A stretch of DNA of 64,000 nucleotides, from contig CAXUKS010000008.1 of the NCBI GenBank assembly GCA_964251675.1, positions 70,821-134,820 on the forward strand, written 5' to 3'. A model generated the notes under the pieces. It worked only from the letters and a program-made list of their open reading frames with translations. It was not told the DNA's origin and ran no database searches. The number at the start of each line of letters is the position of its first letter. Positions within the stretch are counted from its first letter, which is position 1. Positions 7,700 through 15,252 of the stretch are shown here, piece by piece. The translations under genes were made by a program, and so were the position numbers. This stretch comes from JANXMY01 sp964251675 (GTDB lineage Bacteria; Armatimonadota; Armatimonadia; Armatimonadales; Capsulimonadaceae).

Positions 7700-7991
7700 G
7701 ACTGGCACAGACATTGATCTGCGCGCCTGGATGCGCATCTGGGGCGATCAGGGCGAGACCGTGGTCGCAGTGGCGCGCCACCTATATGTAGTCAGGCACT
7801 CCCTGGGCAATCTGGAACTGGGCTACTCCGTCCGTAGCGCCCTGGAGAAGCGTGCTACGGAAGACGTAGGCGCCGACGTTTCAGGCGGCATGTTCGACAC
7901 GCAGGACCAGGCACTGGAGTTCATAAATGCCCTGCTAGAAGCGGACCTCCACTGGGCTGAGAAAATACAAAACGAAGGACTAAAAAAATGA
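7683..7991 (+). CDS. Small early phage protein with TTG start
   Basis: A 102-aa protein of unknown function. TTG 7683 is preferred because GGAGG is placed 6 bases upstream; ATG 7731 inside the gene (MRIWGDQGE) has no such site. The C-terminal half is helical and acidic (TQDQALEFINALLEADLHWAEK). The stop overlaps the next ATG by four bases (ATGA). Confidence 0.55.
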   Translation: MQHEPKTGTDIDLRAWMRIWGDQGETVVAVARHLYVVRHSLGNLELGYSVRSALEKRATEDVGADVSGGMFDTQDQALEFINALLEADLHWAEKIQNEGLKK

Positions 7992-8248
7992 ACGAAAAAG
8001 ACAAGGGCAGTCTTCGCACTACCGCGACTCTAAAAATCAACAAGTGGGTCGACCAAATAAACGTCAACGTCGCAAAAGTCATGGACGAGGGCGAATATGA
8101 CATTGACGACATCCGTAATCAAATTGATTCGGACGCAAGGATGATCGCCGAGGTGCTATTCGTACATCATCATTATGTAATTAATGATGCACCATTGACC
8201 GACGAAGCGTTGAGTCTCAAACTCGACTCACGGGAGCGCGCAGTCTAA
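7988..8248 (+). CDS. Small early phage protein
   Basis: An 86-aa, charged, mostly helical protein (MNEKDKGSLRTTATLKINKW at the start). It overlaps the gene before it (ATGA) and the gene after it (TAATG), so all four small genes from 7496 to 8460 are translationally coupled. No family is recognised. Confidence 0.55.
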   Translation: MNEKDKGSLRTTATLKINKWVDQINVNVAKVMDEGEYDIDDIRNQIDSDARMIAEVLFVHHHYVINDAPLTDEALSLKLDSRERAV

Positions 8249-8460
8249 TGCAAACCACAAAAGTCGGCGTGACTGTGAGAATTTCTCGAAATTACGATAG
8301 ACAAGTCGTGACGTATGAGCAGATGGAAGAGGCTTCTCTCGACCAGGGAGACGACCGCGACAAGGTCGTCGAAGAGATGCGCGACCGCGCTTTCAAAGAG
8401 GTGACGGCTGCTTCCAATAAGGCCCTCGACATGCTGGTCGCCGCCCAGAATAAACCCTGA
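8248..8460 (+). CDS. Small early phage protein
   Basis: A 70-aa charged protein. The first 25 residues look like a beta hairpin (VGVTVRISRNYDRQVVTYEQ) and the rest like one long helix. Last gene of the early mini-operon; it is followed 15 bases later by an intrinsic terminator. Function unknown. Confidence 0.55.
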   Translation: MQTTKVGVTVRISRNYDRQVVTYEQMEEASLDQGDDRDKVVEEMRDRAFKEVTAASNKALDMLVAAQNKP

Positions 8461-8475
8461 TCCTGCTGTACGTTC

Positions 8476-8513
8476 AAAAGCCCGCACCCTCAATTGAGAG
8501 CGCGGGCTTTTTA
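8476..8513 (+). terminator. Intrinsic terminator of the early mini-operon
   Basis: AAAAGCCCGC pairs with GCGGGCTTTT, with the T-run completing the signal. It closes the operon and leaves 8514-9005 as an island without protein genes. Confidence 0.85.
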
Positions 8514-8653
8514 TTGCCAAATTTATTTCCCCTGGCGCTCCCAAAACAAGGTCGCATCGGCGGCGGAGCAGAAGGCAATAATAGAGCCGCGCAAAAAAGA
8601 TAAGTATTTTTCGCAAGGCTGTGCGCTTTCTGGCGTGGAGCACAAAGATACAT

Positions 8654-8685
8654 GGTAGAGGGCGGAGACGAGCCGCCCTACTACC
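8654..8685. repeat. Hairpin in the non-coding island
   Basis: GGTAG-A-GGGCGG pairs with CCGCCC-TA-CTACC around AGACGAG. A second hairpin-forming stretch with GCGCGGG/CCCGCGC arms lies at about 8763-8792. Apart from these and the RNA candidate at 8846-8972, I see nothing codable in 8514-9005. Confidence 0.5.
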
Positions 8686-8845
8686 CAACATAGTCGCTGT
8701 CACGACTGTGCGCGCGGAGGAACTGCGCAGGGTGACTTTGGACAGTCAAAAGCAAAATTCATGCGCGGGGCTGTGATACCCCGTCCCGCGCAGTTGCTTT
8801 GCTGTATAAGAGAATTAACAGAACAAAAAAACACTAACAAGATTT

Positions 8846-8972
8846 TTGGAACGGGGGGCATCCCGATTCCAATCCAGATAGCCGCAAATTTTAACTCCTT
8901 GAGATTTGCGGCGGGACCCCGAAACCGAGACGAAGCGATGCCCCGCTGAGTCTCGGTTTTGTGTTTTTTAAG
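8846..8972 (+). ncRNA. Candidate structured phage RNA ending in an intrinsic terminator
   Basis: Three elements are visible. First, a 9 bp hairpin, GCCGCAAAT (8881-8889) with ATTTGCGGC (8904-8912), whose loop shows ACTCCTT, complementary to a Shine-Dalgarno AAGGAG. Second, a terminator hairpin, AAACCGAGAC (8922-8931) with GTCTCGGTTT (8950-8959), followed by TTTGTGTTTTTT. Third, eight bases in that terminator loop, GATGCCCC (8937-8944), are perfectly complementary to GGGGCATC at 8855-8862, allowing a pseudoknot or a switch. No known family is recognised. It could be a trans-acting small RNA or a leader attenuator for the primase operon; no clear promoter is seen. Confidence 0.5.
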
Positions 8973-9005
8973 GCGCAAAACCACGACCCCTGAAAAGGAA
9001 TGAAC

Positions 9006-9095
9006 ATGGACCAAGACGATTACATCGCAAATTACTACGCGTACTTACGCATTCTGGCAAGCTCAGCAGACACAGACGAAGACGAACAGGATTAA
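9006..9095 (+). CDS. 29-aa acidic miniprotein
   Basis: A very short gene starting MDQDDYIANYYAYLRILASS and ending in an acidic tail (DTDEDEQD). AAAGGA lies seven bases before ATG 9006, and it ends three bases before the primase-helicase gene, so it could be translated as part of that transcript. It may simply couple ribosomes into the next gene. Family unknown. Confidence 0.5.
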   Translation: MDQDDYIANYYAYLRILASSADTDEDEQD

Positions 9096-9098
9096 TCA

Positions 9099-12000
9099 AT
9101 GAATACCAAAAACACGATTACTCCTGCCCACACTCAAATGTGGGCGGACTTCACCACCCTGTTTTTCTGCCGCACAGACCGAATCGGGCGCCGCCTGCCA
9201 GACGCCCTTAACTACGAGGGCCTGGCTTACACGGGACCCTGGAGGCACTACAAAGAGTCGCACAAAACGTACTGGTACCAGGCACTCACGAGCAACATGA
9301 TCGCCCAGCACATTTCAGGGCAGCTATGCGATGGAATGGACACTGCGATGCTCCAGACCTATATGGTTGATCCTAAGGGCACGTCAGTGGCTTCTGTGAT
9401 CGACCTGGATGTGGTCGCCGAGGGAATTCACGCCGATGTCCCAGAACATTTTGCGACGCAGGCAGAGGCGCTTGTGGCCGCGCGCAAAGTGATCGGCGCC
9501 GCCGAGGGCCTCTGCCTGCGTGCACATCTGGAAATCACCAAATCTGCAGGCTACAGAATCTGGATTTTCCATGAGCGCAGTGCCTGGGAACAGTGCCGAG
9601 ACTTAGGCCACATTTTGCTCAAGCGCGCAGGACTGCATCCAAAAATCGAAGTCTTCCCCGTCTCCGCCCTGGCAGGCAAAGACGCCGTGGGCAGCGCCGT
9701 CTTTGTCCCTTTCTGGGGCATCAACGCCAAGCGCGGGAAACAGGTGATGATCGACCCTGTCACCGAGCTGCCCCGCGACATTTTTGAATTTGTCGCCGAC
9801 GCCATCCTGCACCGCACAAGCACGGAGCGCCTGGCAGAGATCGTAGAGGCAGCGGCTGCCTCTGGTGAAATCAAAGCAACGCCTGCGAAACGCGAGCGCA
9901 GCGAGCGCACAGCCTATGAAGGCGATGAGAACCCATTTGTAGATGACGTGGCCGCCGCGAAGGGATGGCAAATGCAGGTCAACCACTGTTCCTCCCTCAA
10001 CGACCTGGTCATGCGCTGCACCAATAGCCTGCAGATAAGCCGCGCTGAATGGATGCACCTGGCAAGTCACCTTAAAATTTATGGCGACTGGGGAGTGGCA
10101 GAGTTTCACCGATTGTCCGCCTTCGATGACAGGTACGACCCGACCCAGACAGACCGCATGATCGACAGCTTGAATTTTGGACCTGTGACCTGTTCAAAAA
10201 TGGAATGCGGCCTGGACCCCCAAGACGACTGCGGAATGCCCGAGGGCAAGGTGAGCGCGAGCTATTTTGCCTACAAAGCGCTAAAACAGCTTCCCATGGC
10301 AGGGGCGGCAGCTTCCAGGGTCAAGCATATCCACAGGAGCGCCGCAGGCGCTCAGAAGACTGAGAATAAAGAAGGAGACAATGTGAACGAGACCGTTGAT
10401 ACCCAAGAACTGTCAGAGGCCGAGACTCAGGCAAAAGCGCGAGAAAAAGCAGACGGACTCATCACCAGCGCCAGTAGGGCGCCTCTTAAGCAGGGATGGG
10501 GGCCAGAAGACTGCCTACCCCAAATCTCGTCGCCGTTTTCGGTATTGGGCACACGTATCACGCACACGAAAGAAAACGCAAAGAAAGAGCTCGTCGTCAC
10601 CTGCGTTTTAGGGCAAAAGGTGCAGATCGTTTCAAGGTCTAGGGACATCGAAGATGGCTCTGAATATATCACCCTGCGCTGGTCCGAGGGCTTCGCCTGG
10701 CGTGATGCGACTGTGACGCGGCGCACAGTGAGTGATGCGCGTTCAATTCTGGCGCTTGCAGATCGCGGCCTTATGGTCACCAGCGAAAACGCAAGGCTGC
10801 TTGTTTCCTATTTGGCGCACCTGCTTGATTACCAGCAGGATAACATTCCCATCGAATGGGTGACGCAATCGTGCGGGCACAAAATCGTCGAAGGACAGGC
10901 AGTTTTTCTGATAGGCGACTATCAGATCGCAGACCATGAATGCCCAGTAGTTCGTATTTCTCCCGATGCCGATTCTGAAAATTTCCTTCGGGCTCTTGGC
11001 CCTGGAGAAGATTACAGCGATGAGCAGAGGATTGCAAAAACACGACGATGGACGGAGATGGCGACAAAATTAGGCGCACATCCAGTGGCTGCGTTTACGA
11101 CTGGCGCAGGGTTTTTGGCACCGCTGCTCGGCGATCTCAAGGTCGCACAGAACCTCATTGTCGATCTGGCAGGCAGGTCCTCCTCGGGAAAAACAACGCA
11201 GAGCCGATTCATCGCGTCCCTCTGGGGTTTACCCCCAGAAGTGGCAGGAGGATTGATTCGCAACTGGAATTCGACCCCAGTATTCATCGAGCGACTGGCT
11301 GCGCTTTGCAACGATCTGCCGATCTTTCTGGACGAGTCGCACAACGCCAAGCCAGAAGTCGTGCAGAACATTATCTACCAGTACGCCAATGGAACTGGAC
11401 GAGGACGGGGGAATCGCGACGGTGGAGTGCAGCGAGTGTCCAGGTACCGAGGGGTTATGTTTTCAACAGGCGAATCTCGCCTCGCAGACTGCAGCAACCA
11501 CGACGGCGCGCAAGCACGCATCCTCGGTTTCTGGGGGTCGCCGTATGGATCGGCGAAACAAGCGAAACTCGTCGAAGAAATCACAGAAGTTTCGGATGAG
11601 TGCTACGGTATCGTGGGGCCCGCGTTTATGAGTGTTTATCTGGCAGGACGAGCCACCTACCGAAACGATCTAAGGCAGTGGCACGCGGAAGCCGTAAAGC
11701 GTTTGGGCAGTTCCAGCGACGACGGAGTGGGCGGGCGTATTGTCACTATCTGCGCCGCCGTGGAAGCGGCAATGCGTCTCGCTTGCCAAATCACAGACAT
11801 CAACTGGGACGTGACGAAGATTGTCGACTCGGCTTTTAGATTGCTCAAAGGCAATCGCAAAACGGACAGCGCTCAGACAAGCCTGGAGCTTGTAGGGAGC
11901 TGGGCCGCAGGCCACAGAGGCATGTTTTGGTCCGATGAGCGTGAGAAATTGGAAGCGAGCCAGCCTTTTGACTCGGCGGAGCCGAGAGAGGTTTATGGCA

Positions 12001-12377
12001 AGATTAGGACGACACTCGACGACAGTGAGATGTGGTGCATTTTGCCCGAAACCCTGAAGCGCGTGCTGGAACAGCATGACATGAACTATCACACCTGCAT
12101 GTCGCACTGGAAAGACAGAGGCTGGATAGACACAGACAGCGAGAAGAGACTCACCAGGAAAGTCAAGCTCAAAGGTACTGCGACCAACATGGTGCAGCTT
12201 TCCGCCGAAGGCATGGCAGTCGCCTTTGGCGATGGACTGACCCTGGAAGAAATGGACGATAAGACTCGCAAAGAGGAAAACGAGAGGGAGGCGCAGGCGG
12301 CCAGGGAGCGCAGCGACCGTGACCGCGAGAGAGCCAGGTCACATAGCAATCCAAAGCAATACCTGGATGCGATCTGA
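9099..12377 (+). CDS. Phage primase-helicase fusion (AEP-like primase plus DUF927-like ATPase)
   Basis: A 1092-aa replication protein. The N-terminal 250 residues resemble archaeo-eukaryotic-type primases of the TOTE group: metal-binding pair D102-L-D104 in SVIDLDVV, then EITKSAGYRIWIF and KIEVFPVSAL. Where many relatives have a histidine, this one has tyrosine. Residues about 470-850 resemble DUF927/helicase proteins with Walker A GRSSSGKTT (K698) and Walker B LPIFLDESH (D745, E746). The C-terminus is charged and probably a binding tail. It should prime and unwind phage DNA; an iteron-rich candidate origin follows directly, as expected for a self-contained replication module. Confidence 0.8.
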   Translation: MNTKNTITPAHTQMWADFTTLFFCRTDRIGRRLPDALNYEGLAYTGPWRHYKESHKTYWYQALTSNMIAQHISGQLCDGMDTAMLQTYMVDPKGTSVASVIDLDVVAEGIHADVPEHFATQAEALVAARKVIGAAEGLCLRAHLEITKSAGYRIWIFHERSAWEQCRDLGHILLKRAGLHPKIEVFPVSALAGKDAVGSAVFVPFWGINAKRGKQVMIDPVTELPRDIFEFVADAILHRTSTERLAEIVEAAAASGEIKATPAKRERSERTAYEGDENPFVDDVAAAKGWQMQVNHCSSLNDLVMRCTNSLQISRAEWMHLASHLKIYGDWGVAEFHRLSAFDDRYDPTQTDRMIDSLNFGPVTCSKMECGLDPQDDCGMPEGKVSASYFAYKALKQLPMAGAAASRVKHIHRSAAGAQKTENKEGDNVNETVDTQELSEAETQAKAREKADGLITSASRAPLKQGWGPEDCLPQISSPFSVLGTRITHTKENAKKELVVTCVLGQKVQIVSRSRDIEDGSEYITLRWSEGFAWRDATVTRRTVSDARSILALADRGLMVTSENARLLVSYLAHLLDYQQDNIPIEWVTQSCGHKIVEGQAVFLIGDYQIADHECPVVRISPDADSENFLRALGPGEDYSDEQRIAKTRRWTEMATKLGAHPVAAFTTGAGFLAPLLGDLKVAQNLIVDLAGRSSSGKTTQSRFIASLWGLPPEVAGGLIRNWNSTPVFIERLAALCNDLPIFLDESHNAKPEVVQNIIYQYANGTGRGRGNRDGGVQRVSRYRGVMFSTGESRLADCSNHDGAQARILGFWGSPYGSAKQAKLVEEITEVSDECYGIVGPAFMSVYLAGRATYRNDLRQWHAEAVKRLGSSSDDGVGGRIVTICAAVEAAMRLACQITDINWDVTKIVDSAFRLLKGNRKTDSAQTSLELVGSWAAGHRGMFWSDEREKLEASQPFDSAEPREVYGKIRTTLDDSEMWCILPETLKRVLEQHDMNYHTCMSHWKDRGWIDTDSEKRLTRKVKLKGTATNMVQLSAEGMAVAFGDGLTLEEMDDKTRKEENEREAQAARERSDRDRERARSHSNPKQYLDAI

Positions 12378-12384
12378 AGGAAAT

Positions 12385-12746
12385 CTACGGTTCCCGATTT
12401 TTAAAAATCGGGAACCGTAGTGGGAACCGCAAAACCTCCCTTTTTATACGTCTATTTGATACTTAATACTAATAAATAATACTAATAGATAATATAGTAT
12501 AGAGTAAGTATAGAGCGGTTCCCAGTTCCCAGTAAAAACAAGGTAGGTTCGAAAGAAAAACTTTGGTTCTGCATTCAGCGCTTTTTTGCTGATTCTTTAT
12601 TTGCATTTACATGGTGTCTTAAAAAATCGGGAACCGCCCCAAAAGTGGGAACCGATGCAGAATTTTAGAGTAAATAGTAATTTGTAACACTGAAAATGGT
12701 TCTCATTTTCAGTGTTACGGTTCCCCATTTAGCCCTTTCGGTTCCC
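12385..12746. other. Iteron-rich candidate replication origin
   Basis: Eight exact copies of GGTTCCC, in both orientations, lie at 12389, 12410, 12422, 12517, 12629, 12647, 12719 and 12740. Four are extended to CGGTTCCCGATTTT. The first two form a 36 bp perfect palindrome (12385-12420). Between copies 3 and 4 is a very AT-rich stretch (12440-12510) suited to strand opening, and 12684-12718 is a hairpin with a perfect 15 bp stem. The position directly after the primase-helicase gene supports an origin. 12750-12840 adds further hairpins (GCTCTGC/GCAGAGC) and no gene. Confidence 0.6.
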
Positions 12747-12952
12747 GATTTTCACTCGAAGCAAACCCTGGCGGCTTTATTTGCCAGGGGACCGCGCTCT
12801 GCTGCCAGTGATTTAGGGGAAGAGGCGGCAGAGCGGCGTTTGTGCTAAAATTAGGGATCAGGTTCGGCGCGACATTGGAAACACAAGAAAACTCTGGCGG
12901 CAGTCCCTGGCAGAAAGCGCCGCCCTTCCCAGTGAATGGAGAAACAAAAACT

Positions 12953-13396
12953 ATGGCTACCGCGCATGACGTTGCCGCTTACATAATAAATAAAAATGGC
13001 CCTTTGTCAGCGATGAAACTTGAAAAACTGGTGTATTACAGCCAGGCGTGGTCACTCGTTTGGGATGACCGCCCGCTGTTCGATGACCAGATTCAGGCTT
13101 GGGCCAATGGCCCAGTCGTGCCTGCCCTGTACGACAAGCACCGCAAACAATTCAGCATCTCGGAATGGCCCGATGGAAATCCTGCGGCACTTGATGCTAC
13201 GGCGATTGAAACTATCGATGTTGTCCTGGACGGTTATGGAGTACATAATGCCCAGGCTTTGAGCGACCTGACGCACCGCGAGGCTCCATGGCGGGACGCT
13301 CGGAGCGGCCTTGCCGACGATGAGCGTGGAGATCGTGAAATCACGTTGGTAAGTATGATGGAGTATTATTCGAGCCTGCCGAGTTCGGAGATTTAG
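12953..13396 (+). CDS. Panacea-domain (SocA-like) protein, candidate antitoxin
   Basis: A 147-aa protein with the Panacea/SocA signature (formerly DUF4065): HDVAAYIINKNGPLSAMKLEKLVYYSQAW followed by DDQIQAWANGPVVPALYDKH. This domain is found in antitoxins that neutralise many unrelated toxins, and in SocA, an adaptor for ClpXP proteolysis of SocB. ATG 12953 is chosen because the conserved domain starts there and AATGGAGAA is upstream. No recognisable toxin is directly next to it; the convergent gene at 13444-13683 is the only close candidate. It may instead be a proteolysis adaptor. Confidence 0.72.
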   Translation: MATAHDVAAYIINKNGPLSAMKLEKLVYYSQAWSLVWDDRPLFDDQIQAWANGPVVPALYDKHRKQFSISEWPDGNPAALDATAIETIDVVLDGYGVHNAQALSDLTHREAPWRDARSGLADDERGDREITLVSMMEYYSSLPSSEI

Positions 13397-13403
13397 GTTG
13401 CAC

Positions 13404-13440
13404 AAAAACCGCCGCCCTTCCCAGTGATCGGCGGCGGTTG
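13404..13440. terminator. Hairpin terminator between convergent genes
   Basis: AACCGCCGCC (13407-13416) pairs with GGCGGCGGTT (13430-13439). Read leftward it is followed by a T-run, so it best fits the end of the leftward gene at 13444. The 18 bases CGCCGCCCTTCCCAGTGA in its loop side recur at about 12922, upstream of the Panacea gene. Confidence 0.7.
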
Positions 13441-13443
13441 AAC

Positions 13444-13683
13444 CTAAGCTTCAGGCTCCCCAGAATTGGGGCGATAAAATTTCCCTTGAACAGCCCCGTT
13501 CCAATCAGCATCAGTCGTGGCAGGGATGTCACTGAAGTCGATGTCCTCTTCCTGATCGCGAATCACATCAATCGCCGCAAGCATCCTCGGCGAAATGGCC
13601 CCGATCTGCCCATCTTCTGAGCCTTCTGCCGCAAGGACGCGCTTGCCCCATCCAGGGCTGTTCGGCACGGTGAAATCCAGCAT
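13444..13683 (-). CDS. Small antitoxin-like protein
   Basis: A 79-aa acidic protein. The C-terminal half, DIDFSDIPATTDADWNGAVQ followed by GKFYRP, resembles a widespread group of short uncharacterised proteins and BrnA/HicB-style antitoxins, but this is a loose resemblance. ATG 13683 is chosen because AGGAGA lies five bases upstream; an earlier ATG (13719) has none. It converges with the Panacea gene. Whether the two form a toxin-antitoxin pair is not shown by the sequence. Confidence 0.5.
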   Translation of the reverse strand: MLDFTVPNSPGWGKRVLAAEGSEDGQIGAISPRMLAAIDVIRDQEEDIDFSDIPATTDADWNGAVQGKFYRPNSGEPEA

Positions 13684-13723
13684 AAAAGTCTCCTGTTCTT
13701 TTGGACGTTGATTCGTCATTTAT

Positions 13724-13768
13724 ACCGCCGCCGCCCTTTCTAGGTAAATCTGTGGATCGGCGGCGGGT
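13724..13768 (-). terminator. GC-rich hairpin, weak terminator candidate
   Basis: ACCGCCGCCG pairs with CGGCGGCGGGT in the space between two leftward genes. There is no clear T-run on the leftward side, so it may be a processing or attenuation structure. Confidence 0.35.
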
Positions 13769-13779
13769 ACAGCGCCTAA

Positions 13780-14598
13780 TCACTGACAATAAGGCGACCA
13801 TTTGTTGATCGCGTTTTGAACATTTTCTTTTGCACTCCCTCCTGTCAGCGGCCCCGACGCGATGCCTGTAGTGCTAGGGTCTGCCGTAGCTTGAGCGCTG
13901 GGCGACATGGAAGCGAAGTTTTGTTGCATCACGCTGAGGTCTTGCCGCATTCTGGATACGCATTCGCCGATGAACATTTTTTCGTTGGGACCAAAGTTCC
14001 CACCCATAACTTCCCGCCCTGTACCATCTCTTTGCTGTAAAATGTTGTCCTGTTGCATCGCATCATTGGAAGCATCGTCGTACCGCCTTTCAGCCGCCAT
14101 TTGCTCAGGTGTAGGTTTCATTGGGTCGGATGTATCAACCATGCCGCCTTGTTGTGGCTGCGAAGATGTGTAAGGAACTGACCTTCGTGTCGGCGGCGTG
14201 TACCTGGGTTCGGCCCGCATAATCACAGGCGGCGGTGCTGATGGGGCTGTAGAGGCTGTAGGGGCCTGAGCTGGTGCAGTGACGGAAGCAGCACTTGCAA
14301 CCACGATAGCCTGTCCAGGGGCGTATCGGGCGTGCATACGCTGATAATTATGCACGCTGCTCCCTACGGCGATGATAGCCATTACCAAAACTGCACCGCC
14401 TGCGACGGAAGCTTTGATTGCAGGGCTGAGACCGTCAAGCCACCGCACAGCGGCGGGCCTGCTATCAGCCGCAGGCGGCCAATAATTGCTTAAAGAATTT
14501 GGATCGTAAGTAGGTACGGCATTGAAAAGCTGCCCGCATCGGCACATTGTCATGCCTGTTTCCAAGGGGCATCGACATTTTGAACAGAGATATTGCAT
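13780..14598 (-). CDS. Zinc-ribbon, single-pass membrane protein
   Basis: A 272-aa protein with an N-terminal zinc ribbon (CSKCRCP..CRCG within residues 4-22), one membrane helix near residues 62-80 (SVAGGAVLVMAIIAVGSSV) and a proline/alanine-rich linker followed by a helical C-terminal domain with two cysteines. ATG 14598 is chosen because AGGAGG stands five bases upstream; the frame extends further without support. The layout suggests a cytoplasmic ribbon with an outside domain. It is divergent from an XRE repressor and may be expressed in the lysogen, for example in superinfection exclusion; this is inference. Confidence 0.6.
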   Translation of the reverse strand: MQYLCSKCRCPLETGMTMCRCGQLFNAVPTYDPNSLSNYWPPAADSRPAAVRWLDGLSPAIKASVAGGAVLVMAIIAVGSSVHNYQRMHARYAPGQAIVVASAASVTAPAQAPTASTAPSAPPPVIMRAEPRYTPPTRRSVPYTSSQPQQGGMVDTSDPMKPTPEQMAAERRYDDASNDAMQQDNILQQRDGTGREVMGGNFGPNEKMFIGECVSRMRQDLSVMQQNFASMSPSAQATADPSTTGIASGPLTGGSAKENVQNAINKWSPYCQ

Positions 14599-14641
14599 GT
14601 GTCCTCCTGCATATAGTCCGCAAAGGAGCGGCCTTAATATC

Positions 14642-14650
14642 ATTATATCA
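14642..14650 (-). promoter_or_regulatory. Extended -10 promoter for the zinc-ribbon gene
   Basis: Read leftward, TGATATAAT gives a perfect TATAAT with a TG one base upstream, about 45 bases before the start codon. A rightward candidate (TTTGCG, 18 bases, TATAAA at 14679-14684) faces the XRE gene. Confidence 0.5.
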
Positions 14651-14729
14651 CACCTTTGCGCCAGATACGCCGCGCAGCTATAAATATATTTGTTGGACAC
14701 ACCGCCGCTGAAACTCCATGCTCTAGGCC

Positions 14730-14960
14730 ATGGATGATAAGCAAAAGGAACTGGCAGTGCGGTTGGGGGCTGAGTTTAAGCGGCTACGCTTAGAACGTGG
14801 GATGACGCAAGAGGACTTGGCCGACGAGTCTGGCATAACAACCACATATATCAGCCTGGTGGAGTTGGGGAAGACAAATGTGACCCTGGCGAAAGCTATG
14901 CAGATTTCACAGGTGCTGGGTGTGAGGCTTTCGGAGGTGCTGGCAAGCGTGGAAGAGTGA
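14730..14960 (+). CDS. XRE/Cro-CI-type repressor
   Basis: A 76-aa protein that is almost only one HTH_XRE domain: LGAEFKRLRLERGMTQEDLA, then DESGITTTYISLVELGKTN. Such minimal XRE proteins bind operators as dimers. It is divergent from the zinc-ribbon gene and upstream of the proline-rich and peptidase genes, so it may control this accessory block rather than the main lysogeny switch at 6961-7017. The ribosome site is weak. Confidence 0.82.
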   Translation: MDDKQKELAVRLGAEFKRLRLERGMTQEDLADESGITTTYISLVELGKTNVTLAKAMQISQVLGVRLSEVLASVEE

Positions 14961-15020
14961 TCATGCTTGACAGCTTCAGTAGGATTGGGTAAGCTAAAAT
15001 AATTATTTGAGGAGGTCTTT

Positions 15021-15146
15021 ATGCCAGACGAACAAAAGCCAGTCACTCCACCGCCCCCACCACCCCCTCCCCCGCCTCCACCGCCGCCGCCCATGGAGCG
15101 AACCAAGCCTACAAATCCGCCAAGGATTGTCACTGGTGACAAATGA
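15021..15146 (+). CDS. 41-aa protein with a run of 15 prolines
   Basis: The ribosome site is excellent (GAGGAGG, six bases before ATG 15021). After MPDEQKPVT come 15 consecutive proline codons, then MERTKPTNPPRIVTGDK and TGA, followed directly by an intrinsic terminator. Mixed codons (CCA, CCG, CCC, CCT) show that the run is kept at protein level and is not a simple slipped repeat. Translation of such a run would stall without elongation factor P. Function unknown. Confidence 0.65.
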   Translation: MPDEQKPVTPPPPPPPPPPPPPPPMERTKPTNPPRIVTGDK

Positions 15147-15156
15147 TAATTAATAG

Positions 15157-15185
15157 AAGCCCGCCGTTTTCACGGCGGGCTTTTT
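15157..15185 (+). terminator. Intrinsic terminator
   Basis: AAGCCCGCCG pairs with CGGCGGGCTT around TTTTCA, followed by TTTTT. It ends the transcript of the proline-rich miniprotein. Confidence 0.88.
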
Positions 15186-15252
15186 GCGTCTTCTGTTGTT
15201 TGCAAAAGACGGGGTGCAGGTGCCGCCTTCGGCGGCCTTGTATAACACTCGT

